From an uncultured Lactobacillus sp. (GTDB lineage: Bacteria; Bacillota; Bacilli; Lactobacillales; Lactobacillaceae): a stretch of DNA of 6,485 bases. The position numbers and the translations under genes were made by a program. Location: NCBI GenBank assembly GCA_947252915.1, contig CAMXWI010000048.1, forward strand, positions 1 to 6,485. The letters are read 5' to 3'. Shown here piece by piece: positions 1 through 6,431 of the stretch (the first letter of the stretch is position 1; each line of letters opens with the position of its first letter). The notes beneath the pieces were generated by a model. It did no database searches and was not told the DNA's origin. It saw nothing but the letters and a program-made list of their open reading frames with translations.

Positions 1-47
1 GTTGAGTATATCTCAATCAGGACGTCTTTATTTGGGAGGTCATTATT

Positions 48-140
48 ATGGAACAACATCGATATAGTCTGCACACTTTTTCCCTTAACCAGTTACTCGC
101 ATTTCAAATTCACAAGCAAAGGATCAGGTGCATACTATGA
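48..140 (+). CDS. Small leader ORF (30 aa) translationally coupled to nhaC
   Basis: An ATG at 48 is preceded by GGGAGG (34-39) with 8 nt spacing, the best ribosome binding site in this part of the window. The frame is closed upstream by TGA at 3-5, so this is a complete ORF and not the tail of a larger gene. It runs 30 codons and stops with TGA at 138-140, overlapping the nhaC ATG (137-139) as ATGA, a classic coupling junction. The peptide starts MEQHRYSLHTF and ends RIRCIL. It has three His, several Leu and Gln, a basic end, and no signal peptide or transmembrane helix. I do not recognise it. Inference: its translation delivers ribosomes to nhaC, whose own upstream site (AAGGA, 119-123) is poorly spaced. 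It could be a regulatory leader peptide or only a coupling device; chance is not excluded at this length. Confidence 0.5.
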   Translation: MEQHRYSLHTFSLNQLLAFQIHKQRIRCIL

Positions 141-1561
141 AAAAAATTAACTTTCAAGAATCAATCGAAATTTCAATTATTATGTTAGTCATTTTAGGGG
201 TCGGCGTGATCGGCTTCGGTCTTTCACCCCAAGTTCCCGTTTTAACCGTCATTGGTTTACTAATGGGTTGGCTGGCCTTCCGTAAGGTTTCGTGGAAAGA
301 AATCACGGACGGGATTACCGAAGGAATTTCCACTGCCATTGTTCCAATCTTCATTTTCTTGCTGATCGGGAGTTTAATCGCCGTTTGGATTAAGGCCGGG
401 ATTATTCCTTCACTGATGGTGCTTGGCTTCCACTTAATTAGCGCTAAGTTTTTCGTGCCATCCGTCTTCATCGTTTGTTCACTCGTTGGTTTAGCCATCG
501 GGAGTGGCTTCACCACCGTTTCAACTGTCGGGCTCGCCCTCTTCGGGATGGGTGCCACGTTGGGTGTCAATCCTGCATTAACTGCCGGCGCCATCATTTC
601 TGGAGCGGTCTTCGGTGACAAGATGTCACCACTTTCTGACTCCACTAACTTGGCTTCCGCCGTTGCTGGTTCCGACCTCTTCGCGCACATTAAAAATATG
701 ATGTGGACCACCATCCCAGCATTCGTTCTCTCACTAATTATCTTTGCCTTCCTTGGTTTAACAAACGAAGGCACTTCCATGGCTGCCATTGCTAAAACGT
801 CTGCCGTCCTGACCAAGAACTTCAGCGTTTCCTGGTGGGCTGCCTTGCCAATCATCCTGATGTTCATCTGTGCATGGCGAAAATTGCCAGCAATTCCAAC
901 CCTTTTCTTGAACATCTTTGTTTCCATCGTCATGATTTTCATCGAAACACCAAACTTTGCCATTAGTAAGCTTGCAACCTTGATCGAATCAGGTTTCGTT
1001 GCCAAAACTGGTAACAAAGCCGTGGATGCCCTGCTTAGTCGTGGTGGAATCTCCAGCATGATGGGTACCGTTTCCCTAATCGTCATGACCTTGGCCCTTG
1101 GGGGCATTCTAATGCACGAAGGGATCATCGAAAGTGCAATGAAGCCATTAATTGACCGTCTTAAGAAACCGGGTCGTTTGGTTACCACAACGATCTTCGC
1201 GGGAATTGGTGTAAACCTCTTCGTTGGTGAACAATACCTTTCAGTGATCTTGCCAGGGAATGCCTTCCGCAAGGCCTTTAAGCAAATTGGTCTTTCCCCA
1301 CTAGCACTTAGTCGGGTTCTTGAAGATGGTGGTAGTGTCATCAACTACCTGATTCCATGGGGAGTTGCTGGATCATTCGTTGCTTCCACACTTGGTGTTC
1401 CAGTTCTACACTCCCTGCCATTTACGTTCTTTAGTCTCTTGTCACCGGTCTTCTCCATCTTAAGTGGCTTTACCGGGGTTGGTTTAAAGTGGGCACCAGG
1501 CCACCAACAAGCTGCCAAGCAATCCAACGCTGATAAAACAGAAAACGCGGTTTTAGATTAA
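137..1561 (+). CDS. nhaC: NhaC-family Na+/H+ antiporter
   Basis: This is a 474-residue polytopic membrane protein that exchanges Na+ for H+ across the cytoplasmic membrane, for pH and sodium homeostasis. Family features are clear. The first half has the signature around residues 151-171 (GAIISGAVFGDK, then SPLSDSTNL). The second half has GEQYLSV at about 364-370, and LEDGGS at 395-400 followed by LIPWG, the typical NhaC C-terminal motif. Hydrophobic segments run almost the whole length and the tail is short and hydrophilic. Length is normal for the family. I chose ATG 137 (MKKINF) over the in-frame GTG at 128 because it overlaps the stop of the upstream small ORF (ATGA) and gives a normal NhaC N-terminus. 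A strong terminator lies 37 nt after the stop. The related MleN branch exchanges malate and lactate, so the exact substrate is not proven. In tyrosine-decarboxylase clusters of lactic acid bacteria an nhaC follows tyrP; the left flank is outside this window. Confidence 0.9.
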   Translation: MKKINFQESIEISIIMLVILGVGVIGFGLSPQVPVLTVIGLLMGWLAFRKVSWKEITDGITEGISTAIVPIFIFLLIGSLIAVWIKAGIIPSLMVLGFHLISAKFFVPSVFIVCSLVGLAIGSGFTTVSTVGLALFGMGATLGVNPALTAGAIISGAVFGDKMSPLSDSTNLASAVAGSDLFAHIKNMMWTTIPAFVLSLIIFAFLGLTNEGTSMAAIAKTSAVLTKNFSVSWWAALPIILMFICAWRKLPAIPTLFLNIFVSIVMIFIETPNFAISKLATLIESGFVAKTGNKAVDALLSRGGISSMMGTVSLIVMTLALGGILMHEGIIESAMKPLIDRLKKPGRLVTTTIFAGIGVNLFVGEQYLSVILPGNAFRKAFKQIGLSPLALSRVLEDGGSVINYLIPWGVAGSFVASTLGVPVLHSLPFTFFSLLSPVFSILSGFTGVGLKWAPGHQQAAKQSNADKTENAVLD

Positions 1562-1597
1562 TTCTTAATTTTTAATTCAAAGTCATTACCGACAAAC

Positions 1598-1645
1598 AAA
1601 ACCCTCAGGTAGTCATTTATAATTAATAACTACCTGAGGGTTTTT
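1598..1645 (+). terminator. Rho-independent terminator of nhaC
   Basis: A perfect 16-bp inverted repeat has arms at 1598-1613 (AAAACCCTCAGGTAGT) and 1629-1644. The loop is 15 nt and AT-rich, and the 3' arm runs into a T tract (1641-1645). It sits 37 nt after the nhaC stop. Because A and T runs flank both sides it could work in both directions, but no gene approaches from the right on the minus strand here. The loop contains TATAAT (1618-1623). Confidence 0.9.
1618..1623 (+). promoter_or_regulatory. Possible -10 box of the corA gene inside the terminator loop
   Basis: TATAAT, a perfect -10 hexamer, lies in the loop of the nhaC terminator. Transcription would start near 1630, inside the 3' arm, so the new transcript could not form the hairpin, and the leader to the corA ATG would be about 38 nt. 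No other room for a promoter exists between the hairpin and the ribosome binding site. The weakness is that no good -35 is found at 15-19 nt spacing (the region is A-rich, about 1593-1600) and there is no TG extension. This is an inference. Confidence 0.3.
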
Positions 1646-1649
1646 ATGT

Positions 1650-1661
1650 GGAGGTGGAGGT
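1650..1661 (+). promoter_or_regulatory. Tandem GGAGGT ribosome binding site of corA
   Basis: GGAGGT occurs twice in direct succession (1650-1655 and 1656-1661). The second copy is 6-7 nt from the ATG at 1668, ideal spacing, and fixes the start of the corA reading frame. The first copy begins only 5 nt after the T tract of the nhaC terminator. Confidence 0.7.
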
Positions 1662-1667
1662 GATGTT

Positions 1668-2603
1668 ATGATTCAAGCTTTCGTACTCCGTGATGGCCAG
1701 CTTTGCTCTGCTAATGGTAATCGTGAGCAGGCTAACGTTTTCATCATGTCGTCGCCGAAAAAATCGGAACTCCAAAGTCTTTGTCAGCAATTTAATCTAG
1801 ATCCTGTGATCTTCAACGAATGCAACTCTGCATAAGAGGTTTCCCGGTTCCACGAAGTCACAAGCACCGTGTTAGAGCAGCTTCAGCTTCTGGTCGTCTT
1901 TGATTTTAACGTTCATTATTCTGAGATCACGGACCAGCTGACGCCGACAATCCTGCTTTTTAACACTGACTATCTTTTCCTCTGTACCCAAAATGCTGCG
2001 AATGCCTTAGATGAACTAACCGTAGCCGTCAAGGAGCATCCGCAAGTTCCCGCGCTAGTAGCTCACCTCATTAATTTTTGGCAAAGGCACCTTATTCAAG
2101 CCCTGGATTCATATGAAGAACAAATCAATTATCTAAACCAAGCAGCACAAAAGGCCATTAAAGATCACGAACTACGTCAATTAACGAGTCTGATGCGACG
2201 ACTAGTCTTTTTAGAACACACTATCAATGATCAGTCAGAAACCATCACTGTCTTTGAAAAAAGTGCGATTGCGCAAACCGTTAATTCAAAAATGTTGTTA
2301 GATATCAAAACCAACCAGCGGCGACTGGCTAAGGCGATCCATATTTACCGGGACGTTTTAGAATCACTGAACGGATTATACATGGGAATCATGGATAATA
2401 ACCTGAACCACCTAATGAAATTCCTAGATTCAGCAGGTTTAATTTTAGCTACTGCCGCTCTCCTAAGTGGTTTTATGGGAATGAACGTCGGCGGAATGCC
2501 ATGGAAATCTTCCGAATATGGTTTCTGGATTATCCTGGGGATTGCACTTCTGGTAGCCGTAGGAATCTCCATCTATCTTCGGCGGAAATCCTATACCGAC
2601 TAG
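1668..2603 (+). pseudogene. corA: CorA-family divalent metal ion transporter, interrupted by an in-frame TAA
   Basis: CorA proteins are homopentameric membrane channels for Mg2+ and sometimes Co2+ or Ni2+. The full frame from ATG 1668, with a strong GGAGG site, is about 311 codons, normal for the family. It is broken by a TAA at 1833-1835 (codon 56), and the same frame resumes directly with EVSRFHEV. The open remainder contains the cytoplasmic alpha/beta and long-helix region (about codons 80-245), then the first transmembrane helix ending in the pore signature GMNVGGMP (GMN at 2478-2486), then a second helix (about 286-304) and a basic tail (LRRKS). Nothing else is lost, so a single base change would restore it. 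The first in-frame alternative start after the stop is a GTG at 1869 with no proper ribosome binding site; a product from it would lack about 67 N-terminal residues. It may be a real null allele, a sequencing error, or rarely read through. Family assignment is firm; the metal is not determined. Confidence 0.85.
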
Positions 2604-2612
2604 TGGTAAAAT
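2604..2612 (+). promoter_or_regulatory. Extended -10 promoter for the mazG-like gene
   Basis: TGGTAAAAT directly follows the corA stop codon. It is a TGn extension plus a 5/6 match to TATAAT, with no recognisable -35. Transcription would start near 2619, giving a leader of about 29 nt to the TTG at 2648. It would leave only a few nt before the ATG at 2624, which supports the TTG start. This would let the gene be expressed independently of the interrupted corA. Confidence 0.4.
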
Positions 2613-2647
2613 CATCTTAGATTATGAAGATAATTGAGGTGACCAGC

Positions 2648-2968
2648 TTGGAATACGAAGAATTAATCCCAAAGATCTACGAATGGGCCCACGAACGCAA
2701 AATTGATCAAGCAGACCCGCGAGTGGAGTTCATGAAAATTGCAGAAGAAGTCGGGGAACTGTCTGCCGCATATAATAAGAAAAACCATGCTAAATTAGTT
2801 GACAGTATCGGTGACCTGCAGATCGCACTGCTGATCTTTTCCCGATTGGTAGGCGTTGACCATCAAAAAGCCTTAACCGATGCCTACCAAACCATTGCTC
2901 ACCGCACGGGGATGACGACAGCGGACGGTGTTTTCATCAAACAAAGTGATATTGAAAAGGAAAACTAA
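2648..2968 (+). CDS. MazG-like nucleotide pyrophosphohydrolase (106 aa)
   Basis: This small all-alpha protein of the MazG-like NTP pyrophosphatase family hydrolyses (d)NTPs to monophosphates in the cytosol and is often described as pool cleaning. The N-terminus has the family pattern YEWAHER (residues 11-17), then ADPRVEF (22-28) and KIAEEVGEL (30-38), which carries the first metal-binding motif ExxE (E34, E37, with E33 beside it). The second motif is DSIGD (52-56), where the usual ExxD glutamate is Ser53 and Asp56 is kept. The C-terminal half (to residue 106) includes RTGMTTADGVF, typical of the group. I chose TTG 2648 because GAGGTGA (2636-2642) sits 5 nt upstream and family members start near this point. 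The longer ATG at 2624 has no ribosome binding site. It lies 44 nt after corA and is followed by a terminator. Substrate is unknown. Confidence 0.8.
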   Translation: MEYEELIPKIYEWAHERKIDQADPRVEFMKIAEEVGELSAAYNKKNHAKLVDSIGDLQIALLIFSRLVGVDHQKALTDAYQTIAHRTGMTTADGVFIKQSDIEKEN

Positions 2969-2973
2969 ACACA

Positions 2974-3017
2974 AACGGCTTTGGCGTCCACTAGGACCAG
3001 AAGCCGTTCTTATTTTT
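2974..3017. terminator. Bidirectional terminator between convergent genes
   Basis: Arms AACGGCTT (2974-2981) and AAGCCGTT (3001-3008) enclose a partly paired interior (GG/CC and TCC/GGA). Downstream on the plus strand is CTTATTTTTTT (3009-3019), a good T tract, so it ends the mazG-like transcript. On the minus strand the hairpin lies immediately after the stop of the convergent gene (TAA at 3012-3010) and is followed by a weaker T-rich stretch, so it probably serves that gene too. Confidence 0.85.
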
Positions 3018-4140
3018 TTAAATATGCTTTAATCCCTTGGTTAGTAACATGGTGGGATTGTAGATAATTAACAAACTGTCGGTAAACCGCCTGACGATCT
3101 CGCGGTGAAATCGATTGCCATACCTGAACATCCGAGGCGCTCTTCACCACATCCGCATAGTCGCGTGGATACCGCCAATCCTTTTTCGCCCGTTGACGAA
3201 TGGCGCTGTTGACCGGTTGTTGAATATCCAACCGCTGGTGTGTTCCACGATAACGAGCTGGGACATGATATTGACCATATGGCACCCCATAGTTAAATGA
3301 TTCCGTATCCGCCACCTCGTGTAACTCCGCGATGGAATAATGCGTAGGATCCGCGTCAATTACTCCGGTGGCCGTTTTGTGGTACACATTCCACTCTGAC
3401 ACAAACTGCCCCGTGGCTATATCTACGATGAATTCAATCATCCGCGCGTCATTATACCGTCTGACTTGCGAATCATGCATTAACTGGACCTTCATATTCC
3501 GCGGGTAAGTAAATTCACCATGATACCGATTATGAAAATTTGCGGATGTTTGATAATCCAAGGTTAACTGATGATCCTGGCAATATTGTAGTAGTCGTTC
3601 ATAATCGCTGGAGTGCGCTGGTTCACCTGACCAATGATAATGGCGAATGTATTCAATCACTTGTCGGTCAAGATAACTCCGCAACAAATGGACCTTTGTT
3701 CCTAATTGGTCCGCCTTTAAGCCCCGTTGATCGGGATAGGCACGGATTACCAATTCCCGCAAATAACTGAAGAAAAAACTGTGAGGAGCTAATTCAGTTG
3801 CAAGCCGATACCGCGTGGCATGAATTTGTAAAAATTCATGCTCATCAATACTGGCATTTAGATGAGCATTTAATATTAAAGCGAGCTGCTCGTGAGCCGA
3901 AAGGTGTGACGCTCTTAAGAAACGGACATAGGTTGGTGAACCAACGCATAATAATTCATGAAACATCTTTGAACAATCTCGGCCACGCCAGTATTGCCAA
4001 AGATAATAAGAACCCGCAAACGGTCCCCAACCGTCAGCGATTAATTGCTGGTATTGGGTCGCAATTTGACTGGAATTGATGAAATATTTAATTACAAACC
4101 GGTTGAACCTAGCAGTGATTTTTGCCAATAGTCGTTTCAT
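3010..4140 (-). CDS. Soluble protein of unknown function, 376 aa (tentatively DUF3114-like)
   Basis: I do not recognise this gene with certainty. The start is ATG 4140 (MKRLLAKI), preceded by AGAAGG with 6 nt spacing; the frame can be extended to an ATG at 4179, but that lies inside a terminator hairpin and has no ribosome binding site. The protein has no signal peptide and no transmembrane helix. It is strikingly rich in Tyr, His, Trp and Arg. The N-terminal half looks helical, with GWGPFAGSYYLWQYWRGRD at about 37-55. The central part (about 200-300) looks most conserved: FHNRYHGEFTYP, NMKVQLMHDSQVRRYNDARM (216-235), FVSEWNVY (246-253), then ADTESFNYGVP and YHVPARYRGTH. From memory this pattern resembles DUF3114, a family of streptococci and lactobacilli with no assigned function; this needs a profile search. 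It is downstream of the surface-protein gene on the same strand, with only a terminator between them, and convergent to the mazG-like gene. Confidence 0.75.
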   Translation of the reverse strand: MKRLLAKITARFNRFVIKYFINSSQIATQYQQLIADGWGPFAGSYYLWQYWRGRDCSKMFHELLCVGSPTYVRFLRASHLSAHEQLALILNAHLNASIDEHEFLQIHATRYRLATELAPHSFFFSYLRELVIRAYPDQRGLKADQLGTKVHLLRSYLDRQVIEYIRHYHWSGEPAHSSDYERLLQYCQDHQLTLDYQTSANFHNRYHGEFTYPRNMKVQLMHDSQVRRYNDARMIEFIVDIATGQFVSEWNVYHKTATGVIDADPTHYSIAELHEVADTESFNYGVPYGQYHVPARYRGTHQRLDIQQPVNSAIRQRAKKDWRYPRDYADVVKSASDVQVWQSISPRDRQAVYRQFVNYLQSHHVTNQGIKAYLKK

Positions 4141-4150
4141 ATTATGCCTT

Positions 4151-4187
4151 CTAACAAAAAACAGGCGAGCAGCGCTCACCTGTTTTT
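4151..4187 (-). terminator. Rho-independent terminator of the surface-protein gene
   Basis: Arms AAAAACAGG (4157-4165) and CCTGTTTTT (4179-4187) continue inward, after one C/A mismatch, as GAGC/GCTC around a 3-nt loop. On the minus strand the hairpin follows the surface-protein stop (4193) by a few nt and runs into TTTTTTG (to about 4155). The ribosome binding site of the next minus-strand gene starts only about 4 nt beyond, so this gene must rely on readthrough or on a promoter hidden before or inside the hairpin. Confidence 0.85.
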
Positions 4188-4192
4188 ATTAA

Positions 4193-6179
4193 TTATGAGT
4201 GTCGTTTCTTGCTAACTACACCTAATCCTAACATTCCAAGCAGCGTTGCGCTACCTAAACCAATCATTGCCAAGTCTGAATCATTACCAGTTTGTGGTAA
4301 TTGCTTAGCAGTTTGGTGGTTATCTGCGGATTGCTTAGTATCCTTTTGAACACTTGTGGTTGGTTCTGCTGCTGGTGTTTGATCAGTAGACTCCGTAGGT
4401 TGATCAGGAGTTTCTGCCGGTGCTTCCGGTTGAACTTCTGGGTCAGTTGGAGTTGGCGTATCGTCTTCCGGATCTGGTTGTGGAGTTGGCTCTGGATCTG
4501 GGGTTGGTTCTTCATCCTTCACCATTTCAACATTGAAGTGCACATCAATTGGCATATTAACCGTGTACGCAGGTAAGGACGTTGCATCAGGATTAGCAGC
4601 AATAGCCTTATTAAGTTCATCCCATAGCTTGTCCGCAGCTGCTTTCACTTCTTCAGCGGTGTAGCCTGGCACCCCTTCATGCGTGCTGTAAGAAAGTTGG
4701 AAGTTCTTAATAACTGGGTGGTAACCGGCGTAACTTGGTAATGAGTTGCCGCGGTGACCATTTTGGTCCGTAAAGTTATTGCCTGCCATAATAGTGGCAA
4801 GGTCCTGGCTCGCAAAGTTAGCACTACTCCACTGGTTAGTGTACTGACCATCACTCACTTGATGTTCAATTTGTTGTTTAGCTACTCGAGTGTGGTAATC
4901 GGCGTGACCATCCTTACTGCTGTTTCCTGGGCCATAAATGTAGACCGTTTCATAACTACTGTACTTTGCATATTGCGGATCCAACTTCGGTGCATCTTTG
5001 ACGTATTGAACATAGAAGTTGACACTCAATGGCATGTTGACCGTGTATTCCGGTAATTCATATGGGTTAGCCGCAATCTTCTTTTCAAGTTCTGCATGTA
5101 ATTTTGCAGCAGCGGCATTGGTTTCCGCTCTAGTATATCCAGGAATCCCTTCCTTGTAGCTATTGGTAACCGTTACGTGAGTCAGAACTGCATGATAGCC
5201 ATCATAGGCTGGTAATGATTTATTACGGTAACCATCTTGGTTGGTAAAGTTGCTACCACTTAGGACCGTCTTGAGATCTTGAGTACCAAAGTTGGCGCTG
5301 CTCCACTTGTCAGTAAACTTATTGCCATCCATTTGGTGATTGATCTGTTTGCTCGTTACCTTAGCGTAGAAATCAGCGTTCCCTTTAGAGCTATCATTTC
5401 CCGGACCAAAGACATTGATGTTTTCTTCACTGTTATACTTAGTAGCACTTGGATCAGGAACAAAGTAAATATCATAGATTACGTCTGCTGGATCATTCAA
5501 CGTGATCGCAGGAAGTTGCGTATATTGATTCTTTTCTAGCTGTGCCGTAAGCGAATCATAAATCACGTCCCGTGTAGTTTTCAACTCAGCTTTACTACGA
5601 CCGTAGTTGTAACTATCGTTTGGCGTCTGGGAGGATACTCTTACCCGTACTAAGTACCCAGGATGATCTGGCAGGCCCAGATCTTTAACATCCACGGCCT
5701 TGAAGGAAGAAGCAGACCAGTTATTTGTAAGTTTCCCGTTTTCATCCCGGTCACGGCTGATATTGTTAACAGCAATTACCCGCGTGAAATTGTACTTTCC
5801 ACCATACTCATTAGGGTCTCCAGGATTCTTAACCCGGATAATTTCTTGACTTGGGTATAAATCACGAGCGCCTGTGTTTGGCAAACCTTCGGAACTATAT
5901 TCGTCGCCAACTTTTGGCCAGTTAGCTGGCAAGTTTTGATCAGTTGCGGCGTTTGATTGATCAGTGGAGTTATTCGCACTTTCTGTTGTGGTTGTAGTTG
6001 CAGCCGTAGTGTCAGCTGCAACATCCGTAGTTGCAGCTTCTGCAGTTGTGCTGAAGCCAACTAAAGCAGCACCAACTAAAACGGATGCCACCCCAACCGT
6101 TAACTTCCGTAGGGCAAAACGTTGTTGGCGATTAGCAGAACGCCGTTGTTGTTCTTTTTTGGTTATTACTTGATAACAA
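4193..6179 (-). CDS. YSIRK/LPQTG cell-wall-anchored repeat protein, frameshifted in its signal peptide
   Basis: This is a sortase-anchored surface protein, probably an adhesin or binding protein. GGGAGGA (6194-6188) precedes a TTG at 6179 that reads MLSSNNQK, then goes out of frame after 15 codons. Removing one A from the A6 run (6160-6155) joins it to EQQRRSANRQQRFALRKLTVG and then VASVLVGAALVGFS, a textbook YSIRK-type signal peptide, with cleavage after AEA. The repaired length would be 661 aa. As given, the body is open only from a GTG at 6091 (632 aa) with no ribosome binding site. Counting from that GTG: Thr/Ala/Asn-rich stretch 20-55; three repeats at about 83-221, 222-380 and 381-528; Pro/Glu/Asp/Thr-rich wall spacer 529-580; LPQTG 598-602 (4300-4286); membrane helix about 607-626; tail KKRHS. 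Ligand unknown. The disruption may be real, a slippage switch, or a sequencing error. Confidence 0.85.
4508..5845 (-). repeat. Three protein-level repeats in the surface protein
   Basis: Repeats 2 (5428-4952) and 3 (4951-4508) are clearly homologous, with landmarks at constant spacing. GPGN lies 34 residues before the WSSANF motif in both, followed by QDL, the NFT motif with G.R, SLP.Y.GYH, EGxPGYT, an Ala/Lys helix with IAANP, then TVNMP. The unit is 158 residues. Repeat 1 (5845-5429) is a diverged copy: NPGD in place of GPGN, NNWSASSF, LPDHPGYLVRV, and LNDP in place of VNMP. The WS...F...GY layout loosely recalls the Mub B2 type repeats of lactobacillus mucus-binding proteins, but I would not assign that family without a profile search. 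Confidence 0.75.
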
Positions 6180-6204
6180 GACTATATCCTCCCAATAGAC
6201 ATTT

Positions 6205-6255
6205 ATTATAATCATTTATGCTTCGTATTATACTATGAGTATCATAATAAATAAA
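6205..6255 (-). promoter_or_regulatory. Promoter region of the surface-protein gene
   Basis: Reading the minus strand, two TATAAT boxes occur, at 6232-6227 and 6210-6205. The distal one has TTTATT (6255-6250) 17 nt upstream as a weak -35 and would start transcription near 6220, about 41 nt before the TTG. The proximal one has no plausible -35. The distal box overlaps a perfect 5-3-5 palindrome, ATACT-ATG-AGTAT (6230-6242), that could be an operator. Confidence 0.5.
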
Positions 6256-6431
6256 GTATTAAAAGGATATTGACTTTCAGGAAAATTGAATTTCTAGTTA
6301 GTTCATTTTCCATTTTGCTAGTAAATGATAAACGTTTTGAATCGACACTTTAATTATCAAAAGATATATTAACCAGATGGGTTTAAATTGTTAATAACTT
6401 TCTGCCCAAAACATGACAAAAAAAGAGCTGG
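6256..6431. other. AT-rich intergenic region without a gene
   Basis: No reading frame with a ribosome binding site is visible on either strand. The region holds only AT-rich DNA and one imperfect inverted repeat (GAAAATTGAA at 6281-6290 against TTCATTTTC at 6302-6310). A TTGACT at 6270-6275 with a weak TCTAGT 17 nt later resembles a plus-strand promoter but leads to no gene in the window. It lies between the surface-protein promoter and the putative insertion-sequence end. Confidence 0.5.

Noticed and set aside
2..16. Small perfect hairpin TTGAG-TATAT-CTCAA at the window start.
   Set aside because: A 5-bp AT-rich stem with no T tract is too weak to call a terminator or regulatory element, and the left context is missing.
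1..150. Frame 1 is open from the window edge to a TAA at 148-150, possibly the tail of an upstream gene.
   Set aside because: The encoded tail resembles nothing I know, it would overlap nhaC out of frame, and the 48-140 ORF has a ribosome binding site and a coupled stop. Fifty open codons can occur by chance.
154..1344. Long minus-strand open frame of 396 codons opposite nhaC.
   Set aside because: It is the antisense shadow of a well-supported membrane protein gene; its translation is low-complexity and has no family features.
1646..1663. Five-codon mini-ORF ATG-TGG-AGG-TGG-AGG-TGA before corA.
   Set aside because: It has no ribosome binding site of its own and is produced by the tandem GGAGGT that serves corA.
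2624..2647. ATG at 2624 as start of the mazG-like gene.
   Set aside because: It has no ribosome binding site and would start only a few nt after the likely transcription start; TTG 2648 has GAGGTGA at good spacing and fits the family N-terminus.
3540..4079. Plus-strand open frames opposite the unknown gene (3540-3770 and 3798-4079).
   Set aside because: They have no ribosome binding sites and no protein-like features, and they mirror a frame with strong coding character on the minus strand.
4141..4179. ATG at 4179 as start of the unknown 376-aa gene.
   Set aside because: It lies inside the terminator hairpin with no ribosome binding site; ATG 4140 has AGAAGG.
4508..5845. Possible CRISPR or tandem DNA repeat array in the surface gene.
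   Set aside because: The periodicity is at the protein level with a unit of about 158 codons and diverged DNA; there are no short identical repeats with unique spacers.
5964..6173. Plus-strand 69-codon frame over the signal-peptide region.
   Set aside because: It is Ala/Val low-complexity, an antisense image of the Thr/Ala-rich N-terminus of the surface protein, with no ribosome binding site.
6270..6298. Plus-strand promoter-like pair TTGACT and TCTAGT.
   Set aside because: The -10 is only a 4/6 match and no plus-strand gene or RNA structure follows within the window.
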